DNA from: Saccopteryx bilineata
Taxonomy: Eukaryota > Chordata > Mammalia > Chiroptera > Emballonuridae
Reading direction: 5' to 3'
DNA: 64,000 nucleotides
Assembly (NCBI RefSeq): GCF_036850765.1
Contig: NC_089491.1
Location: 91,110,740-91,174,739, forward strand
Below are positions 12,038 through 24,165 of the stretch, piece after piece (position 1 is the stretch's first letter; each line of letters begins with the position of its first letter). Below the pieces are notes generated by a model. The model worked only from the letters and a program-made list of their open reading frames with translations, was not told the DNA's origin and ran no database searches. Both the position numbers and the translations under genes were made by a program.

Positions 12038-12085
12038 AATGTGATTAGAATAGCACTTGACAAATGACTGGCACTCAATATCTGG
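11865..12085 (+). repeat. MIR SINE remnant interrupted by a microsatellite
   Basis: CTTGAGCAAGTGACTGTGAAG, GTGCCTCAGTTTCTTCATC, TTTAAAATGGAGATAACACT and AAGGTTGTTGGAGGAGCTAT follow the MIR order. After the (CA)n run the sequence resumes with TAGAATAGCACTTGACAAAT, matching the MIR 3' end. The microsatellite probably grew inside the MIR. Confidence 0.8.
11989..12035. repeat. (CA)n microsatellite
   Basis: About 23 uninterrupted CA dinucleotides inside the MIR. Confidence 0.97.
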
Positions 12086-12439
12086 TTGATGAATGCTCTG
12101 AAGACACCTGACAATTATCAAGATGAGAATGGTAACTAATATGTTGAAAAGCACACATGGAAATCTAAATAATTTGATTTGATTATGACAATCATATAGG
12201 ATGAAAATTAGTAGTGGCAAATTCAAATATTCTGTACCAAAAGAATGTTTAGTTTAAAACATTGTTCTAATTTACTGTAGATAAAAATACAGTTTACCAA
12301 TAATAAAAATGAAAGGACTTGAAAAGTTTCTTGACTACAAAACCAATGTGAACCAAGGGTCTGACTTGGCTATTCAAAGATCAATGCAGAGCAGGAACAA
12401 TATGTATAAATCACTGTGGAGTGTATACAACAAACAGCA

Positions 12440-12468
12440 CACTATCATCTATCTATCATCTATCTATC

Positions 12469-12509
<41 letters not shown>

Positions 12510-12534
12510 CCTATCTATTTATCTATCTTATCTA
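12440..12534. repeat. (TCTA)n tetranucleotide microsatellite
   Basis: Interrupted at the left (ATCTATCATC units), then a pure TCTA run, then variants TTTA and TTATC at the right. Confidence 0.95.
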
Positions 12535-13637
12535 GAGTGGTCCCTTGTCTATCAGAATCCCCTGCAACAGGCAAAAATCCATGAAGTAGCAACCTTATAT
12601 TAATTTTATTTTATATATATTTTTAAGGCTTTATTTCAATTTAATGTTCTTTTAATATGTTTTAATTAATATTTTTATGATATTTTTAATTTTTAGGCTA
12701 GAAAATCCTAATTTTACTACAAAAATAATTAAAATATAAAATATATAAAAATACCTATATACCACAAAATTTCACAATATAGCAAAAAATCTGCAATACA
12801 AAATTAGATATATACAATTTTAAAATCTGTGATACAGTGAGATCACAAAATATGAACCACAATATGGCAAAGGATGACTGTATATCTATCGATGTCTACT
12901 TAAATCTAGATATAGGTATATTTTAGAGTATATGTGTATGTGTAGCCAACATCTGAAAAAATACCCACAATTAGTCACACGATTAACTTTGGGAATTATG
13001 TGGGGATGATTGACTTGGATAGTGCATTTTTAAAATTCTTCAGCTATATGAAGCTATAAATATATATATATATATTATTTTTATAATTAAAAACATAAAG
13101 AAAATCTAGTGTTAGTCTGAATCAATGGAAGTAAATATTCTTATTCAGGTGTTCTAAATTTTACTTAACCATATTTTCTTACCCTTTTTCATGCCATTTG
13201 GCAATCTGCTTAAGAATACTTCTCAGAATAATGGTTTTAAGTGCATAAAATAAAATATAGAGAGTAAGAAAGGAAATTATATTAAAATTTATTACCAATA
13301 TGTTAAACAGATTATGATATATCCATATATAATCTAGCGTTGGATACATTAAATACCAATACTTAATTTTAAAATAGAGATGAATTTATATAATACAAAT
13401 TTCAAATCCTATAACTGTAATGTACTATAAAAGTGTATGATTGCCCTGAGTTACAAAGTCACAAGTATTACTAATTCTATCTTTGTAATTTAAGGAAGTG
13501 CTACGTTTTAGAGATCAGTGTTTGATACTGGAAGGGAGTGATGATACCTTTTATTTTTCCCCTCATTTAAATTTTACCAGACTGTGAACTGATTAGACAC
13601 ATACACCAAGAATTAGTGACCAAATGACATTATCCTA
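12535..13637. other. Unassigned, very AT-rich intergenic sequence
   Basis: Long A+T-dominated stretch with a short (TA)n run at about 13060-13076. No gene or nameable repeat. Confidence 0.35.
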
Positions 13638-14025
13638 TTTTTTTTTTTTGTATTTTTCTGAAGCTGGAAATGGGGAGAGACAGTCAGACAGACTCCCGCA
13701 TGCGCCCAACCGGGATCCACCCAGCACGCCCACCGGGGCAACGCTCTGCCCACCAGGGGGTAATGCTCTGCCCCTCCGGGGCATTGCTCTGCCGTGACCA
13801 GAGCCACTCTAGCGCCTGGGGCAGAGGCCAAGGAGCCATCCCCAGCGCCCGGGCCATCTTTGCTCCAATGGAGCCTTGGCTGTGGGAGGGGAAGAGAGAG
13901 ACAGAGAGGAAGGGGGGGGGTGGAGAAGCAAATGGGCGCTTCTCCTATGTGCCCTGGCCGGGAATCGAACCCGGGTCCCCCGCACGCAAGGCCGACGCTC
14001 TACCACTGAGCCAACCGGCCAGGGC
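13638..14025 (-). mobile_element. tRNA-derived SINE, family A
   Basis: Reverse-complement copy: poly-T at the left, the reverse of the body, and the tRNA-like head at 13955-14025 with B box complement GGAATCGAACC and A box complement GCTCTACCACTGAGCC. Near-consensus. No convincing target-site duplication was found by eye. Confidence 0.94.
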
Positions 14026-14139
14026 GCTATTCTTGAAAGAACATTAGTCAGAAATAACCCAGAGGAAGACATAGAGAGGAGCTGGTGGCTGGCAATCATG
14101 TTAAATGAGGATGCTTAACGTCAAAAAAAGGATAGCCTG

Positions 14140-14292
14140 GTTACTGCCTTCAAATAATAACAAAGAACCTTTGACATGGGCCAGGTACTGTTCTCAGCAC
14201 TAGCACATTTCCTTGCATTCCACAAGCAGGGATTCTCCCTCACTTTTTCTGTAATTATCCAGCTTCTTCACAGAAGAGGGGACCTCAGAGTC
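14140..14292 (+). repeat. MIR-like remnant
   Basis: CATGGGCCAGGTACTGTTCTCAGCAC is close to the MIR 'gtgccaggcactgttctaagc' block, followed by a degenerate tail. Only this block is clear. Confidence 0.5.
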
Positions 14293-14541
14293 CTGAACAT
14301 ATAGAACTTAACCACTTTTTGTTTTTCGTTGAATCATTTTTGTTTAACTCCTACTTATTGAGCTCCAACTCTGCAAATGAATGAGTCTAGGGATTGTCAA
14401 GGAACCCAAGAGAAGAGAGAGAGGGAGAGATTTGGCCTTGGCCTTTGATTACCATTCAGGAGACTACATTTGAGGGATGAAAAGGGAGAGAAAGGCACAG
14501 TATTAAATTATAAATAATAATTTATTTATACACTTCTTTTT

Positions 14542-14820
14542 GCAAGTTCATGCCAGAAGTGAGAATAGCCTGATATGGCTGGAGCACTGATGTGTGGCCA
14601 GGGGTAGGGCAAGGGAGAATAATAATAAAAGATACAGCTGTAAAACTTGACTGGAGCCAGATTTGGATGACTTGTAATCACCTGGTGAGAAGTACAGGTT
14701 TTATCTTAGAACAAATGGGAGTCACAGAAGGCTTTCAACCTAAGAATTAAAATGGAAATATCTGTTCTATGAAGAGAACCATGGCCACTCAATAAGATGC
14801 AGACAGACAGACTTAGAGAG
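14542..14820 (+). repeat. Local direct repeat, copy 1 of 2
   Basis: This ~279-bp block is repeated at 15183-15460 in the same orientation with only scattered substitutions (about 15 by eye). Both begin at GCAAGTT(C/T)ATGCCAG and end at CAGACA..ACTTAGAGA. The offset is 641 bp. Content resembles an old mammalian repeat, but only the local duplication is secure. Confidence 0.9.
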
Positions 14821-15182
14821 GTAAAACCAAGGAGGTAAAAAGCAGATATATACACATGCATACATATCAGGCATAATAGAAATGCCATAACCATCAGGAA
14901 CATACCCTCAGAACCAAATCTAGTAAACCCACCTCTGACAACAGGGTAGATTATTAGAAATCAGAATTCCTCCATAAATCCAGGATAAAAATCCCAATAA
15001 AATAAGTAAAAATAAAAATGGAGTGCTGCAAACCCACAGATGAGGGAATAACAGACTTGGCCTTAAATGGATGAGAGAAGGGGGCTATTCACTAGACCTT
15101 GAGGGATGAGTAACATTTGGACAAATGAACATGAGGGGAAATGCTTGCCTCCTGGGCTGATGGAAGGCTGAGCCGAAGCCAT

Positions 15183-15460
15183 GCAAGTTTATGCCAGGAG
15201 TGAGAATAGCCTGATATGGCTGGAGCACTGATGTGTGGCCAGGGGTAAGGCAAGGGAGAAGAATAATAAAAAACACAGCTGTAAAACTTGATTGGAGCCA
15301 GATTTGGATGACTTGTAATCACCTGGTGAGAAGTACGGGTTTTATTTTAGAACAAATGGGAGTCACAGAAGGCTTTCAACCTAAGAATTAAAATGGAAAC
15401 ATCTGTTCTATGAAGAGAACCATGGCCACTCAATGAGATACAGACAGACAAACTTAGAGA
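15183..15460 (+). repeat. Local direct repeat, copy 2 of 2
   Basis: Partner of the block at 14542-14820. The intervening ~360 bp is not duplicated again to the right, so this is a partial tandem duplication of a 641-bp unit, or two copies of one repeat. Confidence 0.9.
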
Positions 15461-16757
15461 TTAGTAGCAGAAAAATCTGTTAAGAGGCCAATATGACAGA
15501 GCAAGTAAGAGGATTTAGCTTTCCAAAAGAGGAGATTAATTAAAGATAATTTAGTAGTAGCTTTGGGTAGATTTATAATGAATTTATATTATAAAATTCT
15601 ATATGATCTTGAGATTTTAAATCATTTTTCTCATTCCCCACCAAAACCACTACTATCACAGACACCTCTTGCCCCTACACATACATGCACATGCATGCAT
15701 GCAGGCACACATGTACACACTAGCACGCACACTTATTATCACAGTGTGGAGAACATGACCATTCCCCACAACACTGGGCTAACATTGTACAGGGAGAGTG
15801 AGGAGACCTTAGTTCTTATCTTCTTGAGAGAAAGAATTCACTCAGGAGAGAAAACACAGCAAGTAAAGGGAGAATTATTGGCCTGGACATACAGGAAGAA
15901 AGTTAGAGGAAAGGGAATCTTGGAGACAGGTTCAGGGGGTTAACACGGGATGAACTGCCACTGCCCGGGTTGCAGATCCCATGGGTTCCCTTGGAGCTTG
16001 AGAGAAAGAACAGAGTGAGGAATAGACTCTTGGGGTGTGAGGAGAAGAGGAGGAGGGGAAAGGGAAAGGTGCGGGCATATTCCCCAAAGGGAGAGCATGC
16101 GGAGACCTCTGTCCTAAGGGATTTTAAGGGTGGGGATTTTAGGGGAGGTCCCAGGTGAGGGTCTTAATAGAATATTCATCATGTTTCCAGTTGTGTTCAT
16201 TTGGGGTTGTGTTCCCCACTGATTGGTTGGTGCCAGAGTAGGGCCATCATTAGTCAATGCCCCGGTCCTGAGGTCTGCTGTGGCTTCCCTCTGTCTGGTT
16301 TTGCTGCTTTTCTGGGCCTGGATCTGAAACATAACTGAGGCCTAGATGTTATCCCTAGGGCTTAAAGCTTACGCACTATTCTCTGGCTTTCTTGTTTGTT
16401 CCTCCTCTAAGGGCGTCTAAAACCATGGACAAGTGATATGTCAGGGGAGGAGAGGTCAGGGGAGGGTCTGAATTCCAGTTCCATGACTAGTGATATGAAA
16501 TCAAGAGGTCTAAACCACATTACCAGCTAAGGAAGGAAATGTCACCTGGGAGTGGTGTAAGGTTCTAGTTTTCCTGGTTTTGCCCATTGCTAGGCACCTG
16601 GAACTCCTTTTGCCCAGTGGCCTATTGTGCCTGGCCTATAATTCTGCCTTTACTTGAACTTCTCATCTGTCTAACTGCATGTCACAATATGAGAAGGGCA
16701 GGAGGCTTCAACCACAGAGTTCCTTCTCTTTCCAAAACGGAAAGTGCTGAGGTTTCT
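15461..16757. other. Unassigned intergenic sequence
   Basis: Contains a CACA/GCATGC-rich patch at 15677-15730 and a purine-rich patch near 16040-16070. A 126-codon open frame (15563-15943) and a 62-codon one (15970-16158) have low-complexity content and no domain. No gene supported. Confidence 0.35.
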
Positions 16758-16945
16758 ATTATTTTTTTTTAATTTTATTTATTCATTTTTAAAGAGAGAG
16801 AAAAGAGAGAGAGAGAAAGAGAAGGGTAGAGGAGGAGCAGGAAGCATCAACTCCCATATGTGCTTTGACCAGGCAAGTTCGGGGCTTTGAATCAGCAACC
16901 TCAGTGTTCAATGCCCTAATCCACTGTGCCAACAGAGGTTGGGCT
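16758..16945 (-). mobile_element. tRNA-derived SINE, family C
   Basis: Antisense copy of a short SINE: an AT-rich tail, (GA)n block, GGAGCAGGAAGCATCAACTC, GCTTTGACCAGGCAAG, and a tRNA-like head complement ending ACAGAGGTTGGGC. Flanking AGGTTTCT at 16750-16757 and near 16947-16954 suggests a short target-site duplication. Two further copies lie at 22186 and 61119. Confidence 0.85.
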
Positions 16946-17004
16946 AAGGTTTCTTTTAGTAATAAAATAATGCTCATAAAGGATTCTCAAAACAACATAA
17001 ATTA

Positions 17005-17363
17005 GCCTGACCAGGCAATGGCGCAGTGGATAGAGCATAGGACTGGGATGCAGAGGACCCAGGTTCGAGAACCCGAGGTCACCAGCTTGAGTGGGGGGCT
17101 CATCTGGTTTGAGCAGATAAAAAAGAAAAAAGCTCACCAGCTTGGACTCAAGGTTGCTGTCTTGAGCAAGGGGTTACTCGGTCTGCTGTAGCCCCATGGT
17201 CAAGGCACATATGAGAAAGCAATCAATGAGAAACTAAAGTGCCACAATGAAAAACTGATGATTGATGCTTCTCATCTCTCTCCGTTCCTGTCTGTCTGTC
17301 CCTATCTATCCCTCTCTCTGACTCTCTCTCTGTCTCAAAGACAAAACAAAACAAAATAAAAAA
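17005..17363 (+). mobile_element. tRNA-derived SINE, family B
   Basis: It starts GCCTGACCAGGCAATGGCGC, with B box GGTTCGAGAACC. The body has AGGTCACCAGCTTGAG and GGTTACTCGGTCTGCTGTAG, then the (CT)-rich end CTGTCTGTCCCTATCTATCC and a CAAAACAAAACAAAATAAA tail. A short insertion (about 17113-17135) lies in the body relative to the copy at 27135. Confidence 0.9.
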
Positions 17364-17470
17364 ACACAAATCAGATGACTTCTGTAACCCTATTAAAAAA
17401 AAAGAAATTAACAATGAACTGGCCATGTATAGTGATTTACCTGAACCCAATTATAAGAATATGTGTTGAG

Positions 17471-17867
17471 GCCCTGGCCGGTTGGCTCAGCAGTAGAGCG
17501 TTGGCCTGGCGTGCAGGGGACCCAGGTTCGATTCCCGGCCAGGGCACATAGGAGAAGCGCCCATTTGCTTCTCCACCCCCCCCCTCCTTCCTCTCTGTCT
17601 CTCTCTTCCCTTCCTGCAGCCAAGGCTCCATTGGAGCAAAGATGGCCTGGGAGCTGGGGATGGCTCCTTGGCCTCTGCCCCAGGCGCTAGAGTGGCTCTG
17701 GTCACGGCAGAGCGACACCCCGGAGGTGCAGAGCATCGCCCCCTGGTGGGCAGAGCGTTGCCCCTGGTGGGCGTGCCGGGTGGATCCCGGTTGGGCGCAT
17801 GTGGGAGTCTATCTGACTGTCTCTCCCCGTTTCCAGCTTCAGAAAAATAAAAAAAAAAAAAAAAAAG
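17471..17867 (+). mobile_element. tRNA-derived SINE, family A, young copy
   Basis: Near-consensus copy with intact A and B boxes and a long A-tail, flanked by ATATGTGTTGA at 17459-17469 and 17868-17878. It sits about 100 bp downstream of a family B SINE. Confidence 0.95.
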
Positions 17868-17878
17868 ATATGTGTTGA

Positions 17879-18334
17879 TATATTCTCTTGTGTTAATTGT
17901 CAATTTATTACTGAATTTCTTACTTCCTATAAAGTAAGTCTTTAGAAAAAATAAAAAGACAATCCTCATATAGGAAAATAGAGATTGCACAGCAACAAAC
18001 TTATCAGAGATATTCTCACAAAAAAAAAACAACAACAACAAAAAAAAACACCACATATTTCTAAGGACACTAATATAAGGACAAAAGTAATCCAATGTTC
18101 CGAACAACCTTTATTATTATCATTTTATTTCCTTTTCTTTTATTTCTTTTCTTTTTTTTTTATAGCAAAAAAGAAGTAATATAGAGAAAGTGAGTAATTA
18201 CCTGGATAGATAGTGGTAAGAATCAAATTTAAGCCCCAGGCAGTCAAAATTTTTCACTGGGATTCTAAATTAAAATTTAGAAAGAGGTGATCAATATGGG
18301 CTGGATATGATCACACCAAAGATGAAAGAAATTG
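17879..18334. other. Unassigned intergenic sequence
   Basis: A-rich and T-rich simple patches (18019-18050 and 18115-18165). A 206-codon antisense frame spanning this and the adjacent SINE is a composite of SINE and AT-rich DNA, not a gene. Confidence 0.35.
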
Positions 18335-18470
18335 CAGAGGCCTAGGTTGGCCTCTGCAGTAGACTAGATGCATTATCCTGAAACACCAAGGTTGCGGGTT
18401 CAATCCCTAGTCAGGGCACATATGGAAAATGACCAGTGAACACACAAATAAGTGGAACAACAAATAGATG

Positions 18471-18471
<1 letters not shown>
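18335..18471 (+). mobile_element. Old tRNA-derived bat SINE (VES-like) remnant
   Basis: Diverged head with B box-like GCGGGTTCAATCCCTAGTC followed by AGGGCACATATGG, then AACAACAAATAGATGCTTCT leading into a (CT)n tail, the layout of VES-type bat SINEs. Family name is inference. Confidence 0.65.

Positions 18472-18510
<39 letters not shown>
18472..18510. repeat. (CT)n microsatellite
   Basis: About 19 CT dinucleotides grown from the CT tail of the preceding SINE. Confidence 0.95.
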
Positions 18511-18514
<4 letters not shown>

Positions 18515-20649
18515 ATCAGTAAATTTTAAAAAAGAGGGAAATTGCAGAAATTAGTAATATATTACTAGGTGACATATCCAGATGAATGGAAGAGGATATA
18601 GATGGATGACTGAATGAGAGAAATAAAAAGGAGAAAGAAAGGGACAATATCAATACTACAAACCGGAGGCATAGTTATTGACATTCACCAGTAATTCCTC
18701 ATTATAGAACCAGGACACCATCCTAGGGACATTTCCGTTTCTTCCATAACCCAACCATAAGAGTGACGTCCAACCTTAATGTAAACTTGAAATGTACATT
18801 TACTATTCTACTCTTCTCTTCTGTGTAAATTTGTAAACAACATGTCAACAAATTTTGGAGCACCAGACTTCAAAGGAGCCCATAAAAGAAAAGGGAGGCC
18901 TCGAAACATTTTCTAATTTTGCTTATTCTGTGTATATTTTTATTTTTTCTCAAGTTTAATTTCAAAACTCTTTGATTCACTCATGTTAATGAAAACCTTT
19001 TAGTTAATTTAAATTTGATTTTTAGAAAATTATTTTCAATTTTGTGGTAAATTAGTATCAATAAAGAAAAGAAGCTGGAGTAGTCAAGGTGTCAAAAGGA
19101 AACCCATTCTTATTAGCATTTCTTTTCATACTTATCTGATATAATGAAAATAAATGCATTGTTTCCCACGCTTAATACTTTATTGCTGATGACATTTTCT
19201 TTACCTATGCAGCCTTTTATATATATATTTTTAATAAATAGTTCACACCATTTGTGCAAATTATATTTCTTATTGAAACTTAAAGACAAAAAGAAATGTC
19301 ATACAGAACTTAGACCAGCGGTCCAACTTTGTGGTCTAATTTCAATAATTCTAGAGCTGATAGAACATATGATATGTTACGGAATATATACATTGTCTTA
19401 TCTGCTCTATAGAACCAGAGAACTTCTCTGATATTCCTTAGTAGGGTGGTTTGAGGTAATATGAACTACCACCAACACCTGTACTGGAATTTTCTATAAA
19501 AAGATCCATTGGTTTACATTGTTTCACACAAAAAAATAATAATTTTAGCCACATCCCACTTGATTATTAAAAGGACAAAAATAAGTTTCCATATTGATCC
19601 AGCCATGACCTTCTAGTATTCCTCTGTGCGCTTCCTCCCCAACTACCTAGAGCACTTTAGTCCAAATGGCACTGCCTGAGCCGAGTTTTCAATGTATTAT
19701 GCTCAGAGAATTACTCTTTTTATTGGCATTTGATTCGTGTTTAGATCACAGCACCTATAACATTTTATTCCAATGGTCTGCTTATAGGGCTATTCAGTCT
19801 ATCTCTCATATGTACACCTGGCTCACTGAAGTAGCCCATCTTTTGATGCAAAGGGGCAGGAAACAGCTCTGGTTGAGCTGGTCTATAAGTGAGAACAACT
19901 ATTGTCACATCTACAAACACAGATAACATCCCATTTTTATATTTATAACTAAATCTGTTAGAAACTCAATCTTTTTACCCCAAAGCAGAAATGGGATGCT
20001 GTAGTGTATTTCTATTCTGAACTGCAACAGTTAGCCTGTTCTACCCGCTCTGAAATGCTCAACATGTGCCTTAATGTGAAAGACACATTACATTCTACCA
20101 GCTATCATCTACCATGGATCAACTTCTCTCGCACATGAGTTCTTAAACCTAGAATTCTAACCCTACCTTCAGAGTTTGTTTTAGAAGCTCTTCTGTACAC
20201 AGCACCCCTGTGATCTACTGCATAATCTGAGATTCTCCTGGACATTCTACAAAGAATCCTTCATATTATCACAGTCTCTGATTTAGCTTGCTATGCAAGG
20301 TTAGGTTTGTCAATATGGCTGATCATCTGTAGCAATGAAAAACAGATATGTACATAAACCCAAATTTAGAATTAGAGAACAAACCTGAGATGTCAAGTAG
20401 TAGTTTTACATCAATGCACAAGTGTAAATGTGTATCCTTATAAAATATCTATAAGATACTGAGATTCATAACCTGTGCTATTTTCCCATGGTTTTCTAGA
20501 GATTGGAAAAAATAATCAAAATGTGGGGTTCTAGAATTGAATGGGCAAAAATCAAGGTTCAGTAATAGCATATAGAAAAGAATAGAAAGTAGCTTTTTTA
20601 TTTAAGACAAGGATACTGCTTAAAAGTACATACAAGAGGTCACACCCTC
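18511..20649. other. Unassigned intergenic sequence
   Basis: No gene or nameable transposon seen. Open frames at 19144-19431 and 19666-19926 have no domain and are AT-rich chance frames. Confidence 0.35.
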
Positions 20650-20870
20650 AAGCAATTGCTCTATCCTTCCAAGCCCAACTCAAGGCCTGCCTTATCCAAC
20701 TTTCACTGTGCTCCTTCTTTCCATTACACTATTTCATCATTTCTTGTTTATTTTACACTGGCTAGCCTGCATAATTATAAGCCCTCACACATTCCTTCTA
20801 TATCTTTTGGTTTACTTACTCCAAAGGATATAGAATAATATATGATAGATGACTGAATAATTAATTGATT
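20650..20870 (+). repeat. L2 LINE 3' remnant
   Basis: CTATCCTTCCAAGCCCAACTCAAGG, CCTTATCCAACTTTCACTGTGCTCC and a later ATGAATAATTAATTGATTAG tail follow the general L2 3' end pattern. Diverged; limits approximate. Confidence 0.5.
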
Positions 20871-20987
20871 AGCTAAATTAAAAGAAATATTTCAACACTA
20901 ACAACATTGAGCTCCTACCAGAGATAGGTTTAAATTCAGAAGAAATTTGGCAAAATGCTTCTATTTAAAGAATATACCATCTTGGCT

Positions 20988-21346
20988 AGGTTTTTTGATT
21001 TGTTTTTATTTTTTTAGGTGAGAGAGGGGAGATAGTGAGACAGACTCCTGCATGCACCCTGACTAGGATCCACCTGGCAACCCCATCTGTGGATGATGCT
21101 TGCAACCGAGCTATTTTTAGCACCTGAGGTTGATGGGTGCACAGATCAACTGAGTTGTCCTCAGTACCCCATGCCATGCTCATACCAATTAAGCTACTGG
21201 CTATATGAGAGGAAGTAGGAGAGAAGAAGAAGAGGGAGGAGGAGAGAAGCAGATAGTCACTTCTTATGTGTGCTCTGACCAGGGATTGAACCCCAGATGT
21301 CCACGCAAAAGGCTGATGCCCTATCCACTGAGCCACTGACCACAGT
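20988..21346 (-). mobile_element. tRNA-derived SINE, older family A relative
   Basis: Antisense copy with GACAGACTCCTGCATGCACCC at the left and a tRNA-like head complement (GGGATTGAACCCCAG; CTATCCACTGAGCCACTG) at the right. The body differs from the young copies. Flanking CCATCTTGGCT at 20977-20987 and 21347-21357 is the target-site duplication. Confidence 0.9.
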
Positions 21347-21357
21347 CCATCTTGGCT

Positions 21358-21768
21358 GTTTTTAATAAATAATAGGAATGGTAAGAAGAACTGAGTCCAA
21401 AAACAAAGAATTGTTTAAAAATTATCAAATTGTATTCATAATTCGTAATGCAGTTAAGTGCATATCTTTTATGTGAAAATTTAGCGAGTCTGTCACTATA
21501 ATAATTGTTAATGTGAATTTTCAATTTTCAAACAGATGCCAGCAAGGTTTAAATGTAACTCTGTACCTATTTTAGAACAATATAAAGAGCTTCTTAAATT
21601 GAAATCACATTGTAATTCAAACCAAATATATTCAATTTACTTGATGTTTTCAAATTTAATCCTAATAAATATTTTTAAGCATTTCAAAAATGTTTCCAAC
21701 AACATAATAATAAACAGCATCTGAAACAAATGAAGCTATACTCTAAGCAGATCAAAGTGTTCTTAAAA
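21358..21768. other. Unassigned AT-rich intergenic sequence
   Basis: Nothing recognised between two SINEs. Confidence 0.3.
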
Positions 21769-21780
21769 AGACTGATTTCC

Positions 21781-22117
21781 AGCCCTGGCCAGCTAGCTCA
21801 GTGGTAGAGCGTCAGCCAGGTGTGTGGAAGTCCCAGTTTTGATTCCCATCCAGGGCACACAGGAGAAGCATCAATTTGCTTATCCAATCTTCCCACTCTT
21901 CTTTTTTTCTTTCTATCTCTCTCTTCCCCTCCTGCAGCCACTGAAGATGACTCTATGGCCTCTGCCTCAGGCGCTAGAATGGCTCCAGTTGCAGCAGAGC
22001 AATGCCCCAGAGGGGCAGAGCATCACCCCCTAGTGGGCATGCCAGGTGGATCTCAGTCGAGTGCATACAGGAGTCTGTCTGCCTCCTTACTTCCCACTTC
22101 AGAACAATACAAAAAAA
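21781..22117 (+). mobile_element. tRNA-derived SINE, family A, diverged
   Basis: Starts AGCCCTGGCCAGCTAGCTCAG, with the A box clear but the B box damaged (GTTTTGATTCCC). It lacks about 50 bp around the 'gctccattggagc' block present in other copies. Flanks: AGACTGATTTCC (21769-21780) and AGATTGATTTCC (22118-22129). Confidence 0.92.
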
Positions 22118-22185
22118 AGATTGATTTCCCATATTCTCCTATCTTTTATACTGACTTCACTGCTACTATTCTGTAAAATAGGTTA

Positions 22186-22382
22186 TTCTTTTTTCTTTTA
22201 TTTTTTAAAGAGTTTTATTTATTTAATTATTTATTTTAGAGAGGGAGAAAGAGACAGAAGACAGGAGGAACAGGAAGCATCAACTCCTGTATGTGCCTTG
22301 ACCAGGCAAGGCCAAGGTTTCAAACCGGTGATCTCAGCATTCTAGGTTGATGCTTCATCTGCTGCACCACCATAGGTCAGGT
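22186..22382 (-). mobile_element. tRNA-derived SINE, family C
   Basis: Antisense copy: AT-rich tail, purine block, GGAACAGGAAGCATCAACTCC, GCCTTGACCAGGCAAG, B box complement GGTTTCAAACC, and a terminal ACCATAGGTCAGG. Confidence 0.85.
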
Positions 22383-22729
22383 GTTTTTTTATTTTTTCAA
22401 AGTAACAATCTTTCACAAGCTACCATTTATCTGACAGATAATTCAAGAACATTGATCTTCATACCTACATATTTTCCACCCAAGGCTGGGAATCCATGTA
22501 TGCAGAGGGCCAACTTAAGTTTTCAACTGTGCTTGAGGTAGGCACCATTAACTCACACGTTGATCAGGGTCAACTGTATTTCATTCTTTGGCTACTTGCA
22601 AAATTTGGGTACAGTATAGGTAAATTATTTAACTTCAGTTGTATTATACTGAAACTAATTAGGAAAAAAGAGGAGAAATTCTGTCTGACCTAGTGCACTG
22701 CTTTATCTCCAAAACCTAATACAATTCTT
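22383..22729. other. Unassigned intergenic sequence
   Basis: Nothing recognised between two SINEs. Confidence 0.3.
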
Positions 22730-23106
22730 TTTTCTTTTTCTTTTTAATGAAAGCTGGAAAGATAGAGAGACAGACTCCCACATGCACCCCAACTGGGATC
22801 CAGCCAACAAGCCCACTAGGGGGCAATACTCTACCCATCTGGGGTGTTGCTCTGTTGCTCAGCAACTGAGCTATTCTTAGCATCTGAGGTGGAGGCCATG
22901 GAGCCATCCTTAGTGCCCAGGGCCAGCTCGCTCCAATCGAGACATGGCTGCAGGAAGGAAATAGAGAGAGAAAGAGAGAAAGAGAGAAAGAAGGGGAGGG
23001 GTGGAGAAGCAGATGGATGCTTCTCCTGTGTGCCCTGACTGGAAATGGAACCCAAGACATCTACACGCCAGGTCTCTGCTCTACCACTGAGCCAACTGGC
23101 CATGGC
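22730..23106 (-). mobile_element. tRNA-derived SINE, family A, diverged
   Basis: Antisense copy from a T-rich tail to the head complement CTCTACCACTGAGCCAACTGG then CCATGGC. The purine block has expanded to a GAGAAA repeat (22965-22995). B box complement (GGAAATGGAACCC) is mutated. Confidence 0.92.
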
Positions 23107-23889
23107 CCCAAAATTTTAAATAAATAAATATAAATATATGTTTAGTAAACATTTTTGATTTAATGAATAAATAAATGAGGTAAGGCTCAGCAAAGTATGG
23201 GTAGACATTTTGTAGTGAAGATTAAAGAAATAAGTGAAAGTAAAACTAAGCTTCCTCTGTAAGAAAGAGGTGATGAGAACAGGCAGGAGGCAGGACTTGC
23301 CAAGTAAGAGTTGATATTTCTGGAGGTATGAACTCAGACAGGCATTGAACCTTTAGGTAGCGAACTACAATTAGAAGGCAAACAATCCTTGTTTTTTCTG
23401 CCCCAGAGTAAGAAATTGCAGGAATCTTACTAAAACTGATGGAAAGGCCATTCTGAAAAGTTTCGTCTTAACAAGAGATATTAAGTGGAAATTGATGATA
23501 TATATTATGCAAAATGTTAATGACTTTTCTAGTGTAAGATGCTTATTGCTTAATTATTTCAAATACAGAAATATTGATGAAGTCTCCACAAGCTTAATTA
23601 TTCCAGCTATTTTTGTTTTTCAGAATATTTAAATTAGTTAAAGTAAACATCCGTACCAAGAAGAACTTTAGAAACCTGTTTGAGAAGGGAAAAGTGCTTA
23701 ATTATTTCATATCCTACTGGCTTTAACAGACTTATAGTATGTATTTAATTTTTTAATATCTTAATGTTTATGGAAAAGGAGTTGAGCTGACTACTCAGCT
23801 GAACAGAGGCCTGTTTTACTTGCCCGGCTTGCAAACACTGGTTTCTGTGCAGAATACTCTCTTTTCCTGGTTGTTTCCATCTCTCTCTC
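23107..23889. other. Unassigned intergenic sequence
   Basis: AT-rich; nothing recognised. Confidence 0.3.
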
Positions 23890-24165
23890 CTTCCCTTCTC
23901 TTTTCCCACCTTCCAAAATCCTCCTAATACTTCAAGACATTGCTAGTAAAGCTCATCTGTTCCTATAGTGATATCTTGCTTAGAAGAGTCAGGTTTTCTG
24001 CCATCTGCAGTCTTCACTTGTCACACTCTTTGCTTTACACTCCCTACAACCCTTTCCCTATCACAGCATAATCTCTTGAAGGGCAGGGACCAAGTATTTT
24101 TTCATTTTTGTCTTTCCAGAACCTGAATATAGCAGATGCTCAATGAATACTGGATGAGTGAGTGA
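23890..24165 (+). repeat. L2 LINE 3' remnant
   Basis: AATCTCTTGAAGGGCAGGGACC, TTTGTCTTTCCAGAACCTGA, then AGCAGATGCTCAATGAATACTGG are the L2 3' end landmarks in order. A GTGAGTGAATGAGTGGATGAAT tail follows to about 24190. Confidence 0.75.

Noticed and set aside
13670..14047. Open frames of 90-150 codons with recurring peptides (for example RVRFPARAHRRSAHLLL) at many places
   Set aside because: All are frames through young family A SINEs on either strand; the recurrence comes from the repeat, not from a gene family.
17487..18107. 206-codon antisense frame
   Set aside because: Composite of an antisense SINE and AT-rich flanking DNA with long Phe/Leu runs; no domain.
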